From positions 4,961,131 to 5,025,130 of the forward strand of contig NW_003314262.1 in NCBI RefSeq assembly GCF_000143415.4: a DNA stretch of 64,000 nt. Direction: 5' to 3'. The position numbers and the translations under genes were made by a program. The stretch comes from Selaginella moellendorffii. Taxonomy: Eukaryota; Streptophyta; Lycopodiopsida; Selaginellales; Selaginellaceae. Shown here piece after piece: positions 1 to 12,689 of the stretch (position 1 is its first letter; each line of letters begins with the position of its first letter). The notes beneath the pieces are model-generated. The model searched no databases. It had not been told where the DNA came from and was given only the letters and a program-made list of their open reading frames with translations.

Positions 1-540
1 ATGACTTCAGATTTTTATGCAATCTAACTGATATTCCATTGTGATTTTTTATGTGGGGCTGATTAGATCTCTTCTTATTAGGATGCCTTTTTCTTGATTC
101 TCTATAGTGCATTTAAATTTGAACCTTTACATCATGAAATGATACTTAAATAGCTTATAAGCACTAAATCCCTATATCTAACACTTACATGCAAAATAGT
201 GTTAAATAGAGTTTCATAAGTTTAGTATACTAGTGATCTAACATGAGGAGGTGGGTAATATATTGACTAGTATAGAATGAAGATTGGGCAAAGGAGTTCT
301 GCAAATAGGTATAATTTTACATATAAAGAGGTATAGCTGAGTCTATTTATACATAATACTTTAAGTTAAGTGGTATAAATAAAAGCTTAATTAGATTTAT
401 AACACAAAAGAAAACATTTATTTATATAAAACTTATATAAGACTTTGTGCATACATTTGCTCTAGCCAAAGAGGCCCTAGATCCATCTAACACTTACCAT
501 AAATTAAGGCAATTTACTTTCTATAATGTTCTTTGGCTAG
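1..540. other. AT-rich intergenic DNA, no gene seen
   Basis: AT-rich sequence without a supportable reading frame. It lies directly upstream of the Ty3-type relic, where gag would be expected, but no recognisable alignment to the gag of the better preserved copy at 44.6-45.2 kb could be found. Confidence 0.5.
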
Positions 541-3500
541 CTTAAAGTTACAAGACAATGCCTCTCCCACTTGTAACTACATATGCTTTAACTTCCTTTC
601 CTGTGAGGGATAGTCTTGTCCCAATGGCAATTAATGCTGTTGCTACTTGTGTATGAGGATAAGGACAAAGATATTGTCATGGCCATAATGTTCATTATTG
701 GATGTGTGATAAAGTTGGCCACACATTCAGTAATATTAGTGTTTTCCAAATTGTTATCTTTCATTTCTTAGGTGGAGGCATTAGTATCAACAATGTGTAA
801 TTAATACTACTATAATAGAAGGATTTGATACAAAAATTCTTTGGAGAAACAAAGAATTATATGAGTAATGAAGGGCTTTTGTATAAATAAGTTAATGAGC
901 CTTTCATCCTTCTTTCAAGAGTACTATAAAGGGTCCACTTAGCACTAGTTTATTTAGTGTTTTGCTTTCTAAGTTCATTTTTATAACAAGATGTCTTTGT
1001 AATCCTTTCTACATTGGTCAATACAAATTCAAGTTTATTGTCTATTGCTCAGTTTATTGCCATACATTGTCATCTATATTTACATTATATAGTAGAGTTA
1101 ATCTTCATTCTTTATAGCAATAACTGTACACATGTGTGTGCATAAGATAAAATAGACCTAATTATGTATATGGTGATTATTATTTTAAGCTTCAATCATT
1201 AAAGGTGGTGTTAAATTATATATTTCACTTCAACCTTGGTATGGATTGATTGTAGTGTAGTCATGTAAGTATAACTTTAAAGCTTCTCCCTCTTCTCTTA
1301 TATTTTTTTATATCTCTTATTCTACTTTATCCTTTTATTTTTACCTTCATATTCATTTTCTTTTATTGTGTTTCTTACTTGATCTTTTGTTCCTTCTTTA
1401 GATCTTTTAGATGGTCTTTATGTTATGGCAGTTGATCAGCTCAAGGAGAAGTATATTGATCTTTTCAACTTTAACCTCTCTTCTCAAACTAAGATTGCCA
1501 TACATCATCCTATTCTCATTGCTTAATCAAAATTCTTGTTTGGTTTTGATCACTAAAGGAGATCAAGATTTTATAAATTAATATTAAGGAGATGTTAGAG
1601 AAGGATGTTATCAAAAAATTTCAGAATCCTTGTACATGTAAACTTCATATTATGATAAAGCCTAATGGAAGTATTTGATTTTGGATTAAATATCATCTAT
1701 TGAATAATATAACTATTCTAAATGTATGTTTACTTCCTCACATTGTTGATCTTTGGGCAAAGTTGTTGATTCATTAAGTTGGATTTCGCTTTTTGGTGCT
1801 GGTAGATGCTGATAGTCAAGAAGGATATTCATTCTGTACATTATTTGGATTGTATGTGTTGTTTAGTTTGAATAATACTTTAACAACTTTCTAATGGATG
1901 ATGAATAAAATTCTCTATAATATGTTAGAGGTGATTGATCATGTCTTGATCCACTCAGAGGGGATGTGGGAAGCACATGTTTATAATACTTATGGATTAG
2001 TTGTGAGAAGTTGATTTAAAGTTGAAACAACTTAAGTGTATGTTTAGGTCTAAAGAAACAACTTATTTTATATACTATATTTCCAATAAATATTTGCAAG
2101 TTAATCTTGACAAAGTTTTTAGAGTGAGTTCTCTATGTCAAAGTGTGGGAAGGAATACAACACTTACTTTGCAAGAGATTATTTTTTTAGTCATTTTTGT
2201 TGATTATGGAGAGTTTTTGATCACATTGCACCATTGTGAGCATTATCAAAATTATTAACACGTTGTTTTATCTAGTTTGAAAATTGTGAGAGGGCATTTG
2301 CAAATCTCAAGGTATTGATAGTTCCTCTAGTTTTAGTGTACCCGAACTACACTTGGCGACAACTGTTTTAATAGAATCTTGTTTAGTCCTGTCATTTAGG
2401 GTACATCATTTCTGGACACATAGATGCAATAAATATCAATTTTGGTGGAGTGTTGTTATAGGAGAGAATTAGTGTTCTTAGCTAGTGTCATTTGATTGTA
2501 TACATCATTTATATTTTGTAACTAACTAAGATGAACTACTCTACGACAAAAGAGTGTTTAGTAGTGGTGTGGGGTTTTAAAAAGCTTTAAATATATTTAT
2601 ATGGTTCTTAAATGCTATTAAAGGGTGATCATGTTGCAATCACTTTGTTGCTCAAGTGAAAAAACTTAGTTGGCTGTACTACATAATAGGCATTGAAACT
2701 TCAAATTCATAACTTCAAAATTATTCATTATCTTAGAAGTTCTATAATTGATGCTAATGCTATTTCTTAAGCTCATCTCCCTCTTTTCTTTTCTCTTTTT
2801 CTTAAGGAGTTTATTGTTCTAGCATGAGTGAATTTTTTGGATGAAGATTTTATACTTTGTCTTCCTTGGAAGAGGTTCATGAAACTCAAAATGTTGAGTT
2901 ATATGGATTTGAAGGCTTTGTGATAGTTTATATCACTTGTCCATAACTTACCATTCTAGCATTTATATTTTTAATATCAATTCATATAGTCAGTTGTTAG
3001 AAATTAATATGTCATCATTGTTTTTGATTACCTGACTTATTAGGTAGAAGTTGGTGCACTTATTAATCCATTTATGATGGTTATTAGATACTTCCTCTTT
3101 AATTAAGTGATGTTTCAACATTTTTGTTTAGAGTGGATCCTCTTAAACAATAGTCCTACATTTATGGCTGATGCATTCCATATATTGACATCTTGATTAA
3201 GGGTATTGCATAATTTTGCAAATGTTTATCATCCACAGATGGATAATTTAGTGTTAAGACTTATTAGGACTTGCAAGAAAACAATTGCAAAGTATTTAAA
3301 CTTTCAACATATGAATTAGGATAGTTATCTGCCATCTTTTTGGTATATATATCATAAGGGTGTAAAGTTTTATTTCACCACATATTGCCAAGTGAGTTTA
3401 GTTTGCCTTTGTAAACATTATATGGTATTAATGCTAAATCTCATGATCAATATTTGACAAACATTCTTTCATTAGTCTAAATAGAGTTTAGACTACATAC

Positions 3501-3650
3501 ATATGGGGCAAGGTTATAACTCTTAACATCATTCATTTACAATATACACAGTGGATGATTTGGTGTTGGTTTGTTTTTCCAATCTGACAATATGTAGTGT
3601 CTAAACAGCTCTTTGCTCAGTGGAAGGGACTTAGAATTATGTATATATTC
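540..3650 (+). mobile_element. Ancient decayed Ty3/gypsy polyprotein relic
   Basis: This stretch aligns by eye, collinearly and on the + strand, with the gag-end to integrase-end region of the element at 45.18-48.78 kb. The gag tail lies near 600-720, the reverse transcriptase region near 1540-2250 (a short frame at 2022-2258 keeps the bases after the catalytic Asp-Asp block), RNase H near 2510-2780 and integrase near 3000-3450. Nearly all differences turn C into T or G into A, and stop codons are frequent, so no protein can be made. No LTRs were found at either side; it is a truncated, very old insertion, older than both other copies in the window. Confidence 0.8.
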
Positions 3651-4960
3651 TATGAACTCATAAGTTTAAAAAAGAAAACCATAATAATATATTTTGCATT
3701 ATATAAAATTTTTAACTAGAACTTTCTCTTTTTTATGGATAAAATAATGAAAAAATATCAAATATATCCTTCATAAATTGAGAGAACCCTAAGGGCAAAA
3801 AAGAGATATCTTTAGATTACTAATATGCCTTTTGTTCTTTCTCACACATTTCCTCTTGATTTTTTAAGCACAACAATCACAACCATAAGTGTCATCTTCA
3901 ATATTACCCTTTAAACTATAGGCAATGACAATGTGGGGTGACATCCATAAACAAAAGTTCTAATAAGACCACACACATGATAGAATTACTCCTATTTGAG
4001 GGGTTTAAACATATTAAAATCCATATGTGCCAACAAGTTCTTATGCAAACTCCAAATTGGCTATCTGACTGTCCCTACAAACAATGTCTCTTTGATACTT
4101 CGTCTATTATGGCAAAAAATCTCTTGAAAGACCATTAAACACTAAGCTGAGTGGTACCTTTGGGACAGAACTGCAAGATTGACAAACCAAAGCAAAACAT
4201 GGGAGAGGTTCTCACGGATCAAATATTATATTGATCATACACTTGAGCTTTAGCCAACATTATAGCAAGTGTTCATGCCAACCTGATCTTGAGCAAGCTA
4301 CATCAACATGCAAGGAAAAAGAATACACCAAATAAAAAATCATGTTAGTGACGAAAAGGTACCACCAATAAGAGAATCCCAAATATAGCAAAAGAGAGGT
4401 ATCCTTACGGACATTTAGGGTGGCCATCTAGATTAGCCACACTAATATAAATTACCTTTGCTAGATAATTCAGCTCCAATTGGTTGGATCTCTGGCAACA
4501 ACGGTAAGAAAAATGCATTCCTCTCCTCGAAATTCTTCGAGATTTCAGCTAGAAATCCCTCTGTAGATCCTTTGAAAAACTGTCATATGGTGGATGGTCA
4601 CATACAGTCACAACCATTGGGAGGGCACTTGCACGCAAATCATGAGACTATAGCATAGATTAGCAACAGGAATAAAGAATTCCTTGACCACACAATGTTG
4701 GGGGAGTGAGACTTGATGTCTCATTTCTAAAGACCTAGGTGTTTCCCAGTTGTCATCCTCTGTAGCCCCCTCCATCCATATGGTAGGCATTGAAGTCACT
4801 TGTCCTTGGGATGGACATACCGTTTTGCACTCGCCCTCTTAAAATCAAGTAGTGCTTCTCCTAAGTGACTATCAATCGTTTTTTGGTAAATTCATCAAAG
4901 TTCATGTGTTTCATCTCACAATAGGACTGTAACCAAAACATACATATTCATCATGCCCAA
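3650..4960. other. Intergenic AT-rich DNA, nothing recognised
   Basis: No open frame longer than about 66 codons and no recognisable motif. The base composition shifts gradually from the AT-rich relic on the left to the GC-richer NTPase pseudogene on the right. Confidence 0.5.
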
Positions 4961-4967
4961 GACAGAT

Positions 4968-5990
4968 TTAGTGTAGCTCTTTGCCTTTTAATTTCTGTAA
5001 TTTTATTCTTTCACTCCTCCTCAAGGTATGATTGCAGCCATCTTTGTTCTTGTATAAAAAGTGTCCATTCAAGAGCTCGTTCAACTGGGATTCACCGCTT
5101 TCAAGCTCAAAGCCTGCCAAAGCCTCCAATGCCGGCCTCCATGCACTGGCCGGGCCTTTCTCGAGCTTGCCAAGGGCATCGTCAACCCCATCGGCATAAT
5201 AGGTAAGCACAAGAGGGAGATCACCACTGTAGTAGAACTTCAGGAGCAGCGGCGAGAACCCGGTGAGGTGCCGGACAGTGTCGCCCACCGGCGGCTAACC
5301 GGCGTGCCGCGCAAACCAGTTGACCTCCTCGCCATCGAAGGTTTCTGGCATGTCAAAGAAGGCATTTGCAGCACCACAGTCGGGAGAGGCACCAGCGCGA
5401 GCACAGAAAACAAGGACCCTTCCCTCTGTTACGTCTTTCAGGAGATCCATAGCAGCCCTCTTATCCTCCGCTGTCCTGTCGGGGATAGTGTCCTCGTCGA
5501 GTGTCCTCGTCGAGCATGAAGCAGAGCTTCTCTGGGCGGTTCTTGATCCACTGTACTAGACGATCGCGGGACTTGAGGGCCATGATCTCGTTCACGACGG
5601 CCGCTTCGCCACCAAAAACCACGGCCAAGTTGGACTGGAGGACAACCAAGGGCATGCATGTGAAGAAGGGTCCGCAGAGATACACCGCCTGGGGAGTTGT
5701 TCGTCAGAACAGGCCCTAGTAGCTATCGACTTACCTTCCATCGGTTTTGCGTCGTGAGAAAAGCAGCGAGTGTGGCGAGCAAGAAAGTTTTGCCACAGCC
5801 GGGTAGCCCCCTGATGCATCCACGGCTGCCGGGCGCTAGACTTGTGACAAAGGCGGCAGCGTCACAGAAGCGGTCTCCTCTAGGAAGTCCGAGGGCAGGC
5901 GCACAGGAGTGAGAGAGCGCTCGCTGCACAGCTGCTGCTCGGCCACCCCGCACAGGCTCTTCTGCATCTCCTGCCAGCTTTCGATGCCAT
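4968..5990 (-). pseudogene. Broken P-loop NTPase gene
   Basis: Conceptual reading on the minus strand gives, in order, a Walker A motif GLPGCGKT (near 5785-5810) followed by a hydrophobic helix, an acidic Walker B-like block CFMLDEDT (near 5510-5535), a segment with RVLVFCARAGA and a C-terminal region rich in Leu and Gly ending near 4968. These pieces lie in different frames. A 13-bp direct repeat at about 5492-5517 shifts the frame just after the Walker B-like block, an in-frame TAG follows the ARHAG segment near 5297, and a further frame change lies before Walker A. The order of blocks is reminiscent of Crinkler/RHS-type P-loop ATPases, but I cannot place the family with confidence. GC content is much higher than in the flanks, suggesting a recent gene copy or fragment. 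Confidence 0.55.
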
Positions 5991-6039
5991 CTAAATCAAA
6001 ATATTGTTAGGTTTTTTGCCTCCAAGCGCCAACAAGGCG

Positions 6040-6125
6040 TGCGACGCAATTTTGATATTGGAGAGCCCACGAAAGATCTGGAGCCTCACGAGCTAGAATT
6101 CCGCCGTTCCTGATGGAGGTCGACG
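6040..6125 (+). repeat. Fragment similar to the TRS120 5' end
   Basis: About 70 bp ending just after the ATG at 6112 match the sequence around the TRS120 start codon (minus strand, about 41310-41235) with roughly ten mismatches. The shared block runs from a GAGCCCACGAAAGA motif through GAGCTAGAATTCCGCCGTT to the ATG-GAG codons. Similarity stops within the first codons, so only the 5' leader and start are shared. It sits upstream of the NTPase pseudogene and on the opposite strand to it. Confidence 0.7.
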
Positions 6126-6169
6126 GCAACACGACGGAGGCTATGAAAACTCTTTCCACTCACCAGAGA

Positions 6170-7700
6170 GCTTATATTCTTGAAAAAAACCTGTATTAAT
6201 ATAGAAATAAAATATAAAGTATTATAAACCCAGGATAAAATACATTTTCTTATTAGGTCAAATGTATGTGGATTTCTTAACTAGAAAGAACACAATGCAG
6301 CCTTAATATAGCTCTTCTATTCATGTGTTTATTATGTGTGTGTAAGCTTCATATTTATTTTTATTTTAACATTTTCTATCCCACTAAAGCATCTTTATTT
6401 ATTATTTCTATTTTGCTAGTATTTATGTATCTAATGGTTAACATTATATTAATTTAATCTTGTGTGGGCCAAGTGTTTATAAACGCTAAATCAGTTTCTA
6501 ATTTATAAATTTTATAATAGTCTAATTAAAGAGTAGAAATTATTTTAATACTCTACTATAAAGAAAATCAATAATGCTTTCAAAATTTAAGTATATAAGT
6601 TTAAATATAAATAGTTTTAAGTGATTTGTTTAGGACTTGGTAGAAAATCTAATTTTAATAGAATTAATTTAAATACAAGGATATGGTATATAAATATGTG
6701 ATTAAGAAAATATTAACAGGTATAATATATCTATATAAAGTATATAAAGGCAGAATTATCTATTTATTTTTATATTTTATAGCTGAATATTTTTTTAGGA
6801 TTTCATTCAGTTTTTGAATGTCCAATAATTGATATGTTTGCAAATTCCATAGAAAATTAAACTATGTAAGAAACAAAATCCTATACACTATAAATGAAAG
6901 TGTCTGTTAAATCTATAAAAATATACTGAAATTAAAGAAATTTATATAAGTGTAATTAAAATAAATTGTTGCAAATAATTTTATTTAATTAATTTTTTAT
7001 TATAACAATTATTATAATTAATATATTATAAGTGTTTTTGCTAAGTAAAGTGGCTGCTAATGAAATGTAATATAAACCAAACTAAATGAACATGACCTTT
7101 CCATTGTATTTAAGAATATTTTCATCATAAACAAGATGGGAGAATAAGGTAGAATATACTAAGAGAAGTTTATAAATTTTAAAAATGTTTATAAACTAAG
7201 ATTCATAACTCGTTAACCAAATCAGACCTATTAACAAATCTGAGAAGATTCTCGAGCTGATCAGAAACTCAGAGATTCATGATCCCTCTGTCAATCTTAA
7301 TCGACATGTTACTATGCTAGCTGTTCCTATGATATTCTCATCCGTGAGATCAACTCTTTCACTTCACGCACTCACATCCAGCTGGCATGAGCACTGTTGA
7401 CAATGTCAGCAGTTTTTTGGCACTTTCACAATGAAAAATTCAACACGGGACTAGCCCAGACTTGGCAAGAAGAAAAATTAAACTTCTGCTTTGGTTTCCA
7501 TAAACTACAGCTGACCGTCATATGCCACGATAGAGTCTTATCGTCACCTTGTGTCTTCACACAAAAAGTCCAAAAAGATGAGAGCTTGTGATAAACGAGC
7601 GTAAAATAAAGACGGAAAACGCACCTAAAAAAAAGAAGAGAGGATGAGATGAGAAAGTTCCCGACCCGTGACCACGAGAAAAACGCTCCAATTCTCCACT
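6170..7700. other. AT-rich intergenic DNA upstream of lipoxygenase
   Basis: Very AT-rich from 6170 to about 7200 with no coding signal; the last 500 bp become more balanced and probably include the lipoxygenase promoter. Nothing else is recognised. Confidence 0.5.
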
Positions 7701-7719
7701 ACATACGCTTCCCTCTGGC

Positions 7720-7727
7720 TCCTTATA
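7720..7727 (+). promoter_or_regulatory. Probable TATA box of the lipoxygenase gene
   Basis: CTTATAAG at about 80 bp before the ATG at 7806. A start of transcription about 30 bp further down would leave a short leader and supports the ATG at 7806 over longer in-frame extensions that begin with non-ATG codons. Confidence 0.4.
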
Positions 7728-7805
7728 AGCAACGTACACCGTGCGAAAGTACTTCTCTTCAATCGCTCGTTTTCACAATCCCCACCTGTCTCCCAAACGC
7801 AATCC

Positions 7806-10801
7806 ATGGCTCCCACCCAAGTCCTGCTCAAAGGCCTCATCCTCCTCCAGAAGAAGCACGTCTTGGATCTCACGGACGTTGGCGCGGATCTCTGGGACGA
7901 CGCCAACGACTTGTTTGGAAACAAAGTCAAACTCCAGCTGATAAGCGAGCTCGTCGATCCTGGTAAGCAGCAGCCGCAGCAGGGAAGCCTCGAAACTCTG
8001 AACGAAATCTCTTGCTTTTGCAGCCACTGGAAGCGGGAAGACGAGCCCCGAGGTCGCAATTAGCGGATGGTTTCTGTCGTTCGACGGTCTGTCTGCTGGA
8101 GATGTCAAGTATGAGATCCAGTTCTCGGTGGACAGTGACTTTGGCACTCCCGGGGCGTTTCTCATCCGGAACCACCATCCCAACCAGTTCTTCCTCAAGT
8201 CCTTGACACTGAGCGCCCCGGACGGCTCTAAGATCCACTTTCCCTGCGAGTCGTGGGTGCACAACACCTCCAAGTACAGCAGCCCCCGTGTGTTCTTCAG
8301 GAACCAGGTACAGATCTGTTCAAAATCGGATTTTGCATTAGCAGCAGTCGAGCGAGAATTCTAATCCAACTTTACCTCTTGCAGGTGTTCTTGCCTGACT
8401 CTACACCCGCGGGACTGAAGACCATCCGCGAAAACGAGCTCAAGTGCATTCGCGGAACTGGAGAAGGCACGCGGGTCCCAGGCGACAGGATTTACGACTA
8501 TGATGTCTACAACGATCTTGGAAATCCTGATGCCAAGCCGGAACTCAAAAGACCAGTCTTGGGAGGTGCGAAGCTTCAGTATCCTCGAAGGATTCGGACT
8601 GGACGCAAGCCTGCAAGAACTGGTAAGGAGTTTAGATTTAGCAGCAGCAGCATACTGACCTGCTCTATTCTTCTCCGTATTTTAGATAGCTTATCCGAGA
8701 GCTGGTCATCCGACGACATGTATCTTCCACCCGACGAGAAAACTGCCAAGATCAGGAGTTCCAGTGTTTTGGGAGACTCCATCAAAGCGTTTGCTCACAA
8801 AATTGTCCCAGCAATCAAGACCTTCTATGCTGACCGGGCAGCCAGCTTCGAGAGCCTCGACGAGATCAAGGCTCTGTACGAAGAAGGTATCGACTTGGGA
8901 ACCTGCGTCAACCCGTTAACCGACGAAGAAGCCAAGAAGAACGTGCGAAGTCCGTTTACCTTGATAAGCGAGCTGACTACCACGGACGACGCCAACGCGG
9001 GGCTGCTCAAGTATCCACTGCCACAGATCTTACAAGGTTCTAGTCTTTCGCTCACAGGTTTGTGTAGAGACGGTCGCTGAGGGAAATCTTTTGTGCCAGG
9101 TGATGACGATACATGGATGTCCAACGATGAGTTCGCTAGACAGACTATCGCCGGATTGAACCCCATGCTGATCACGAAGCTCGAAACTTTTCCTCCCACA
9201 AGTTCTTTGGATCCAGCTGTATTTGGAGCACAAGCCACTGCATTGACAAACGAGCACATTCAGACCCAGCTTCAAGGTCTCACAGTAGAACAGGTAACGT
9301 ACATCTTCTAGACAAGGAAAACCAAAAGAGACTTACGTGAAAAAACTTTCAGGCGCTTGAGAAGAACAGGCTATTCATTGTAGACTACCACGATGTTTTC
9401 CTGCCATACTTAAACATCATCAATGCTCAGAAGAACAAAAGAACATACGGAACACGCACCATACTTTTCCTCTCGAACGAGGGAACTCTGAAGATTGTCG
9501 CCATCGAGCTGAGCCTCCCAGCACCAGGAGAGAAGGGCCAGAGGAGCAATCGAGTTTTCCTCCCTCCAACTAACAAAAAGGACTGGCTTTGGGAACTTGC
9601 CAAAGCTCACGTCTCAGTTAATGACGCTGGATACCATCAACTCGTCAGTCACTGGTAAGTTTCATTGAAGTTTTTCTTTCTTTCCCTGTACAAACAAAGA
9701 ACACGTTCCATGATCAGGCTGAAGACTCACGCTATCATGGAGCCAATCATCATAGCCACTTACAGGCAGCTCAGCGCTCTCCATCCGATCCTCCTCTTAC
9801 TTCAACCACATTACAAGAACACAATGGCAATCAACGCGAGAGCTCGCAAGGCACTGATCAACGCCGGGGGCATCATCGAGGACTGCTTCACAACCGGACG
9901 ATACTCCATGGAGATGAGCGCCGTTGTCTATGGACTCTCATGGAGATTCGACCAGGAAGGACTCCCAGCGGACTTGATCAAGAGGTAACCAAAGCAGGAA
10001 AAAACCAATAAAGATCGAGTTTTGTTCTAACTAAAAACTGCTATGATCAGGAAAATGGCTGTTCCGGATCCAAACGCAAAGCACGGACTGGAACTTATCA
10101 TCAAGGACTACCCCTACGCGGTCGACGGCCTCAACATCTGGGACGCTATCAAAAACTGGGTGACGGACTACACGGACATCTTCTACAAGGAGGAAGCGTC
10201 AGTAGCGGCGGACACCGAGCTCCAGAGCTGGTGGCACGAGATCCGCTACGTCGGTCACGCAGACAAGAAGGACGCCGACTGGTGGCTCAAGCTCGACTCC
10301 AAGAAAAACCTGGTAGAGTTGCTTACCACGGTGATCTGGTTGGCCTCGGCACACCACGCCGCCGTCAACTTCGGACAGTACGCTTACGCCGGCTACCCGG
10401 CAAACCGCCCGACCATCGCGCACCGCTTCGTCCCGGAGCCCGGCACCAAGGAGCACGACGAGTTCCTGCAAAACCCCGAGAAGTTTTATCTGTCAGCAAT
10501 CTCGTCCAGAGTGGAAGCTACAACTGTGATGACAACGATAGAGATCCTGTCAACTCACACGGCAGACGAGGAGTACCTGGGCGAGCGCAAGAGCGAGAAC
10601 TGGACCGGGGACGCTCGAGTCCTCGCCGCCTTTAGCAACTTCACGGCCGCCATGCGAGAGGTGGAGCACCAGGTGATGGCCAACAACAAGAACCCGAGCC
10701 TCAAGAACCGGCACGGAGCTGTCGATGGCTACACGCTGCTGTGTATCAACTCCAAGCCCGGCCTCACTGGAAGAGGAGTCCCAAACAGCATTTCCATCTA
10801 G
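7806..10801 (+). CDS. LOX: Lipoxygenase, probable 13-LOX type
   Basis: Adds dioxygen to polyunsaturated fatty acids such as linoleate and linolenate, first step to oxylipins. Eight exons join in frame to 847 codons: 7806-7962, 8024-8307, 8385-8622, 8686-9036, 9100-9293, 9353-9654, 9718-9984, 10051-10801. An N-terminal PLAT/beta-barrel domain is followed by the catalytic domain. Iron ligands are visible: His508 and His513 in HWLKTH, His700 and Asn704 in HHAAVNFG, and the C-terminal Ile847 in PNSISI. The specificity pair is Cys-Phe in [12 protein letters not shown]; the Phe fits 13-LOX enzymes, where Ser/Thr-Phe is usual. The conserved Ala of S-stereospecific enzymes precedes GGIIED as INAGG, with Ala/Gly ambiguity. 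No clear chloroplast transit peptide follows the chosen ATG, so a cytosolic location is possible. Length is normal for plant LOX. Confidence 0.95.
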
Positions 10802-11414
10802 AAAACGCGAAAGCTTTCCACCCTTCCCCGTTTGTACTTCGAGAATCAACCAAGTCACCCATTCCAAAAGCTCGCGACAGGAGCTGGCTTGTTCCAAAAA
10901 ACTCTTACAATATTACACCTATGCATTGTCGTGCTGCTGCGAACATTCTATATTGAATAGTCTTGTACAGCTCCCTGGACCAAAAAAAATCAAGCTTTAG
11001 CTGTCATGGGTCCACACATAGCTGTTGTATCCTGTACCTTGGAATGAAAAACCAAACTTTTTGGTACTCGGGCCGTGACAAAGCCAAAAGATCGGGTCAA
11101 TTCTATCCTCCCTGTTCCATCTTCCTTCCTCTTTTTCTTCATCTTCTTCTCCCACCTTTGTCGAATCGCCACTGTAGTGTGCACTGTAATCGTTGCTGGC
11201 TGTGTGGAGCAGCGCTCTCCCTATACACTTCGCGGCTGGCTGGATCGCTCGCTTGATTCTCTTGCTGCTCCCTGGAAACCATACAGCGACAAACGCGGTC
11301 TCGAGCAGAAGATATAGTCGGTCACCCCGGAAAACAATCTCCAAAACGAATGTACAAGACGACGTAGCGAGCGCGAACTGTGTAGTGTGTTCTTTGTGTA
11401 TGTGTATGTGTGTG
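10802..11414. other. Convergent 3' region between LOX and LUX
   Basis: Holds the 3' untranslated regions of two convergent genes. No independent gene is visible. Frames seen here on either strand lack family motifs. Confidence 0.55.
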
Positions 11415-12689
11415 TCAATGGCTGCTGGTTGGAAAGAGAGTCAAAATTCGCCTGGGAGGCGACGAGCCGGGCTGTCCTTGATTCTCCATCACCATCTCCC
11501 TGTGATCCCCCGGACCGCCACCCATCCTCTGAGGCACAGACCTCCCCAAAGTCCCGTAAGGATGGTGCTCGAAGCCCGAGTAAGGGGGCCGGGGACCAAA
11601 CGCGGCACCGACGTGAGGAGCTCCAAGCCCGGCAATCGGCACAGGCACCACCGGCGAGAATGGAAGAGCTACGACGTCGTCGCGATGGCCAGGGATGAAG
11701 TGTGCAGCGGCGGCGGCGAGGCCCGGAGGAACCGGCGTGGAGGCAAAGAGATGATCCGAGGCCGACGGCCCCTCGCTCGAGAGCCCCTGCATCCGCTTGA
11801 GATAGAGACGGTACTTCTGGAGATGGCTGGCGACGTTCTCTCGCGTGAGACCCTCCACGTTCATCAGCTGCATGATCGTCTTTGGCACCGCGTTCTTGAT
11901 CCCCAGGTGCGCCACCGCGTCCACGAATCGCTTGTGGAGCTGTGGAGTCCAAACCAGCCTCGGCCTCTTGAGCGTTCTAGCGGCCGGCTCCTCGCCGGAG
12001 TTCTCGGGACCCCCGCCAGAGTCGGCCTCCTCCTCCTCGCCCAGATCCGACGATTGCTTCCTCAATTTCTTGGCGGTGTTGCTGCTGTCCTCGGCCCCCA
12101 TTCCACCACCAGAGCTCGTCTCTGGCCGCCGCTCGTAGGGGCTGTAGGGGAGATTGCTCATCATCGGCGCGCTGGCGACGCCAACCTCACCTCTCCTGGC
12201 CGGATCAAAGCCCTGCGTACCTTGAAACTGGAAAGAATTCCCCGCTTGCCCCGGCTGGAGCGAGGAATTCGCGGCCGCCCCAGCTCCAGCTCCCGCGCCA
12301 GCGCCAGCGTCCGCGAAACCCCCAATCCCGTTCCCCGCCGCGGCATTCTTGTCAATCTCCTCCTCCGCCGCGACTGGAAACGCGGGGATCGACTCGAACA
12401 CGCCCCCGGGCGACGACGATGGCTGGCGCCGCAGCGCCGTGACCGTGGCGATCGAGGCGTGCAGCACGTCCGACGAGGATTTGGCCGCCTCCTGCGAGAT
12501 GCTAAATGCGCTGGCCAGCTCCGGCGTGATCAAGCTCTGATTCAAGGGCGTCAGCTCCTCCGGCGTCGGCAGGCCCTCCTCCCACTCCTCGACGCGATCG
12601 TTCTCCTTCACTGCTGCTGCCATCGCGCGCGCCCCTGCCTGCCCTAACCCTAACCCTAATCCGCCATAGCCCAGATCTCCCTGATCCAT
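11415..12689 (-). CDS. LUX: LUX/PCL1-type GARP transcription factor
   Basis: Single-exon gene of 424 codons. The GARP (MYB-like) DNA-binding domain lies at about residues 215-275: [14 protein letters not shown], then [12 protein letters not shown] and [15 protein letters not shown], the last containing the SHLQKY/R signature. The N-terminal segment with [16 protein letters not shown] and [13 protein letters not shown] is the conserved leader typical of LUX ARRHYTHMO/BOA proteins. In angiosperms LUX recruits the evening complex (ELF3, ELF4) to clock promoters and represses PRR genes at night; the same role is inferred here. The ATG at 12689 is the first in-frame ATG; an in-frame extension upstream has only a GTG. 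A second Met lies 23 codons in. The early Gly-Leu stretch is encoded by three TTAGGG repeats. The alpha/beta-hydrolase gene ends only about 250 bp upstream. Confidence 0.93.
   Translation of the reverse strand: MDQGDLGYGGLGLGLGQAGARAMAAAVKENDRVEEWEEGLPTPEELTPLNQSLITPELASAFSISQEAAKSSSDVLHASIATVTALRRQPSSSPGGVFESIPAFPVAAEEEIDKNAAAGNGIGGFADAGAGAGAGAGAAANSSLQPGQAGNSFQFQGTQGFDPARRGEVGVASAPMMSNLPYSPYERRPETSSGGGMGAEDSSNTAKKLRKQSSDLGEEEEADSGGGPENSGEEPAARTLKRPRLVWTPQLHKRFVDAVAHLGIKNAVPKTIMQLMNVEGLTRENVASHLQKYRLYLKRMQGLSSEGPSASDHLFASTPVPPGLAAAAAHFIPGHRDDVVALPFSPVVPVPIAGLGAPHVGAAFGPRPPYSGFEHHPYGTLGRSVPQRMGGGPGDHREMVMENQGQPGSSPPRRILTLFPTSSH
12642..12660 (-). repeat. Three TTAGGG repeats inside LUX coding sequence
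   Basis: On the coding strand the block reads as three tandem TTAGGG units and encodes alternating Leu and Gly. It is an in-frame hexamer repeat near the start codon. It resembles telomere repeats of the vertebrate type rather than the common plant TTTAGGG. Confidence 0.8.

Noticed and set aside
11193-12647. Long + strand frame (484 codons) opposite LUX
   Set aside because: It is the antisense shadow of the GC-rich LUX gene; Arg/Pro-rich composition and no family motif.
12642-12660. Interstitial telomere
   Set aside because: Only three units, fully inside a conserved open frame.
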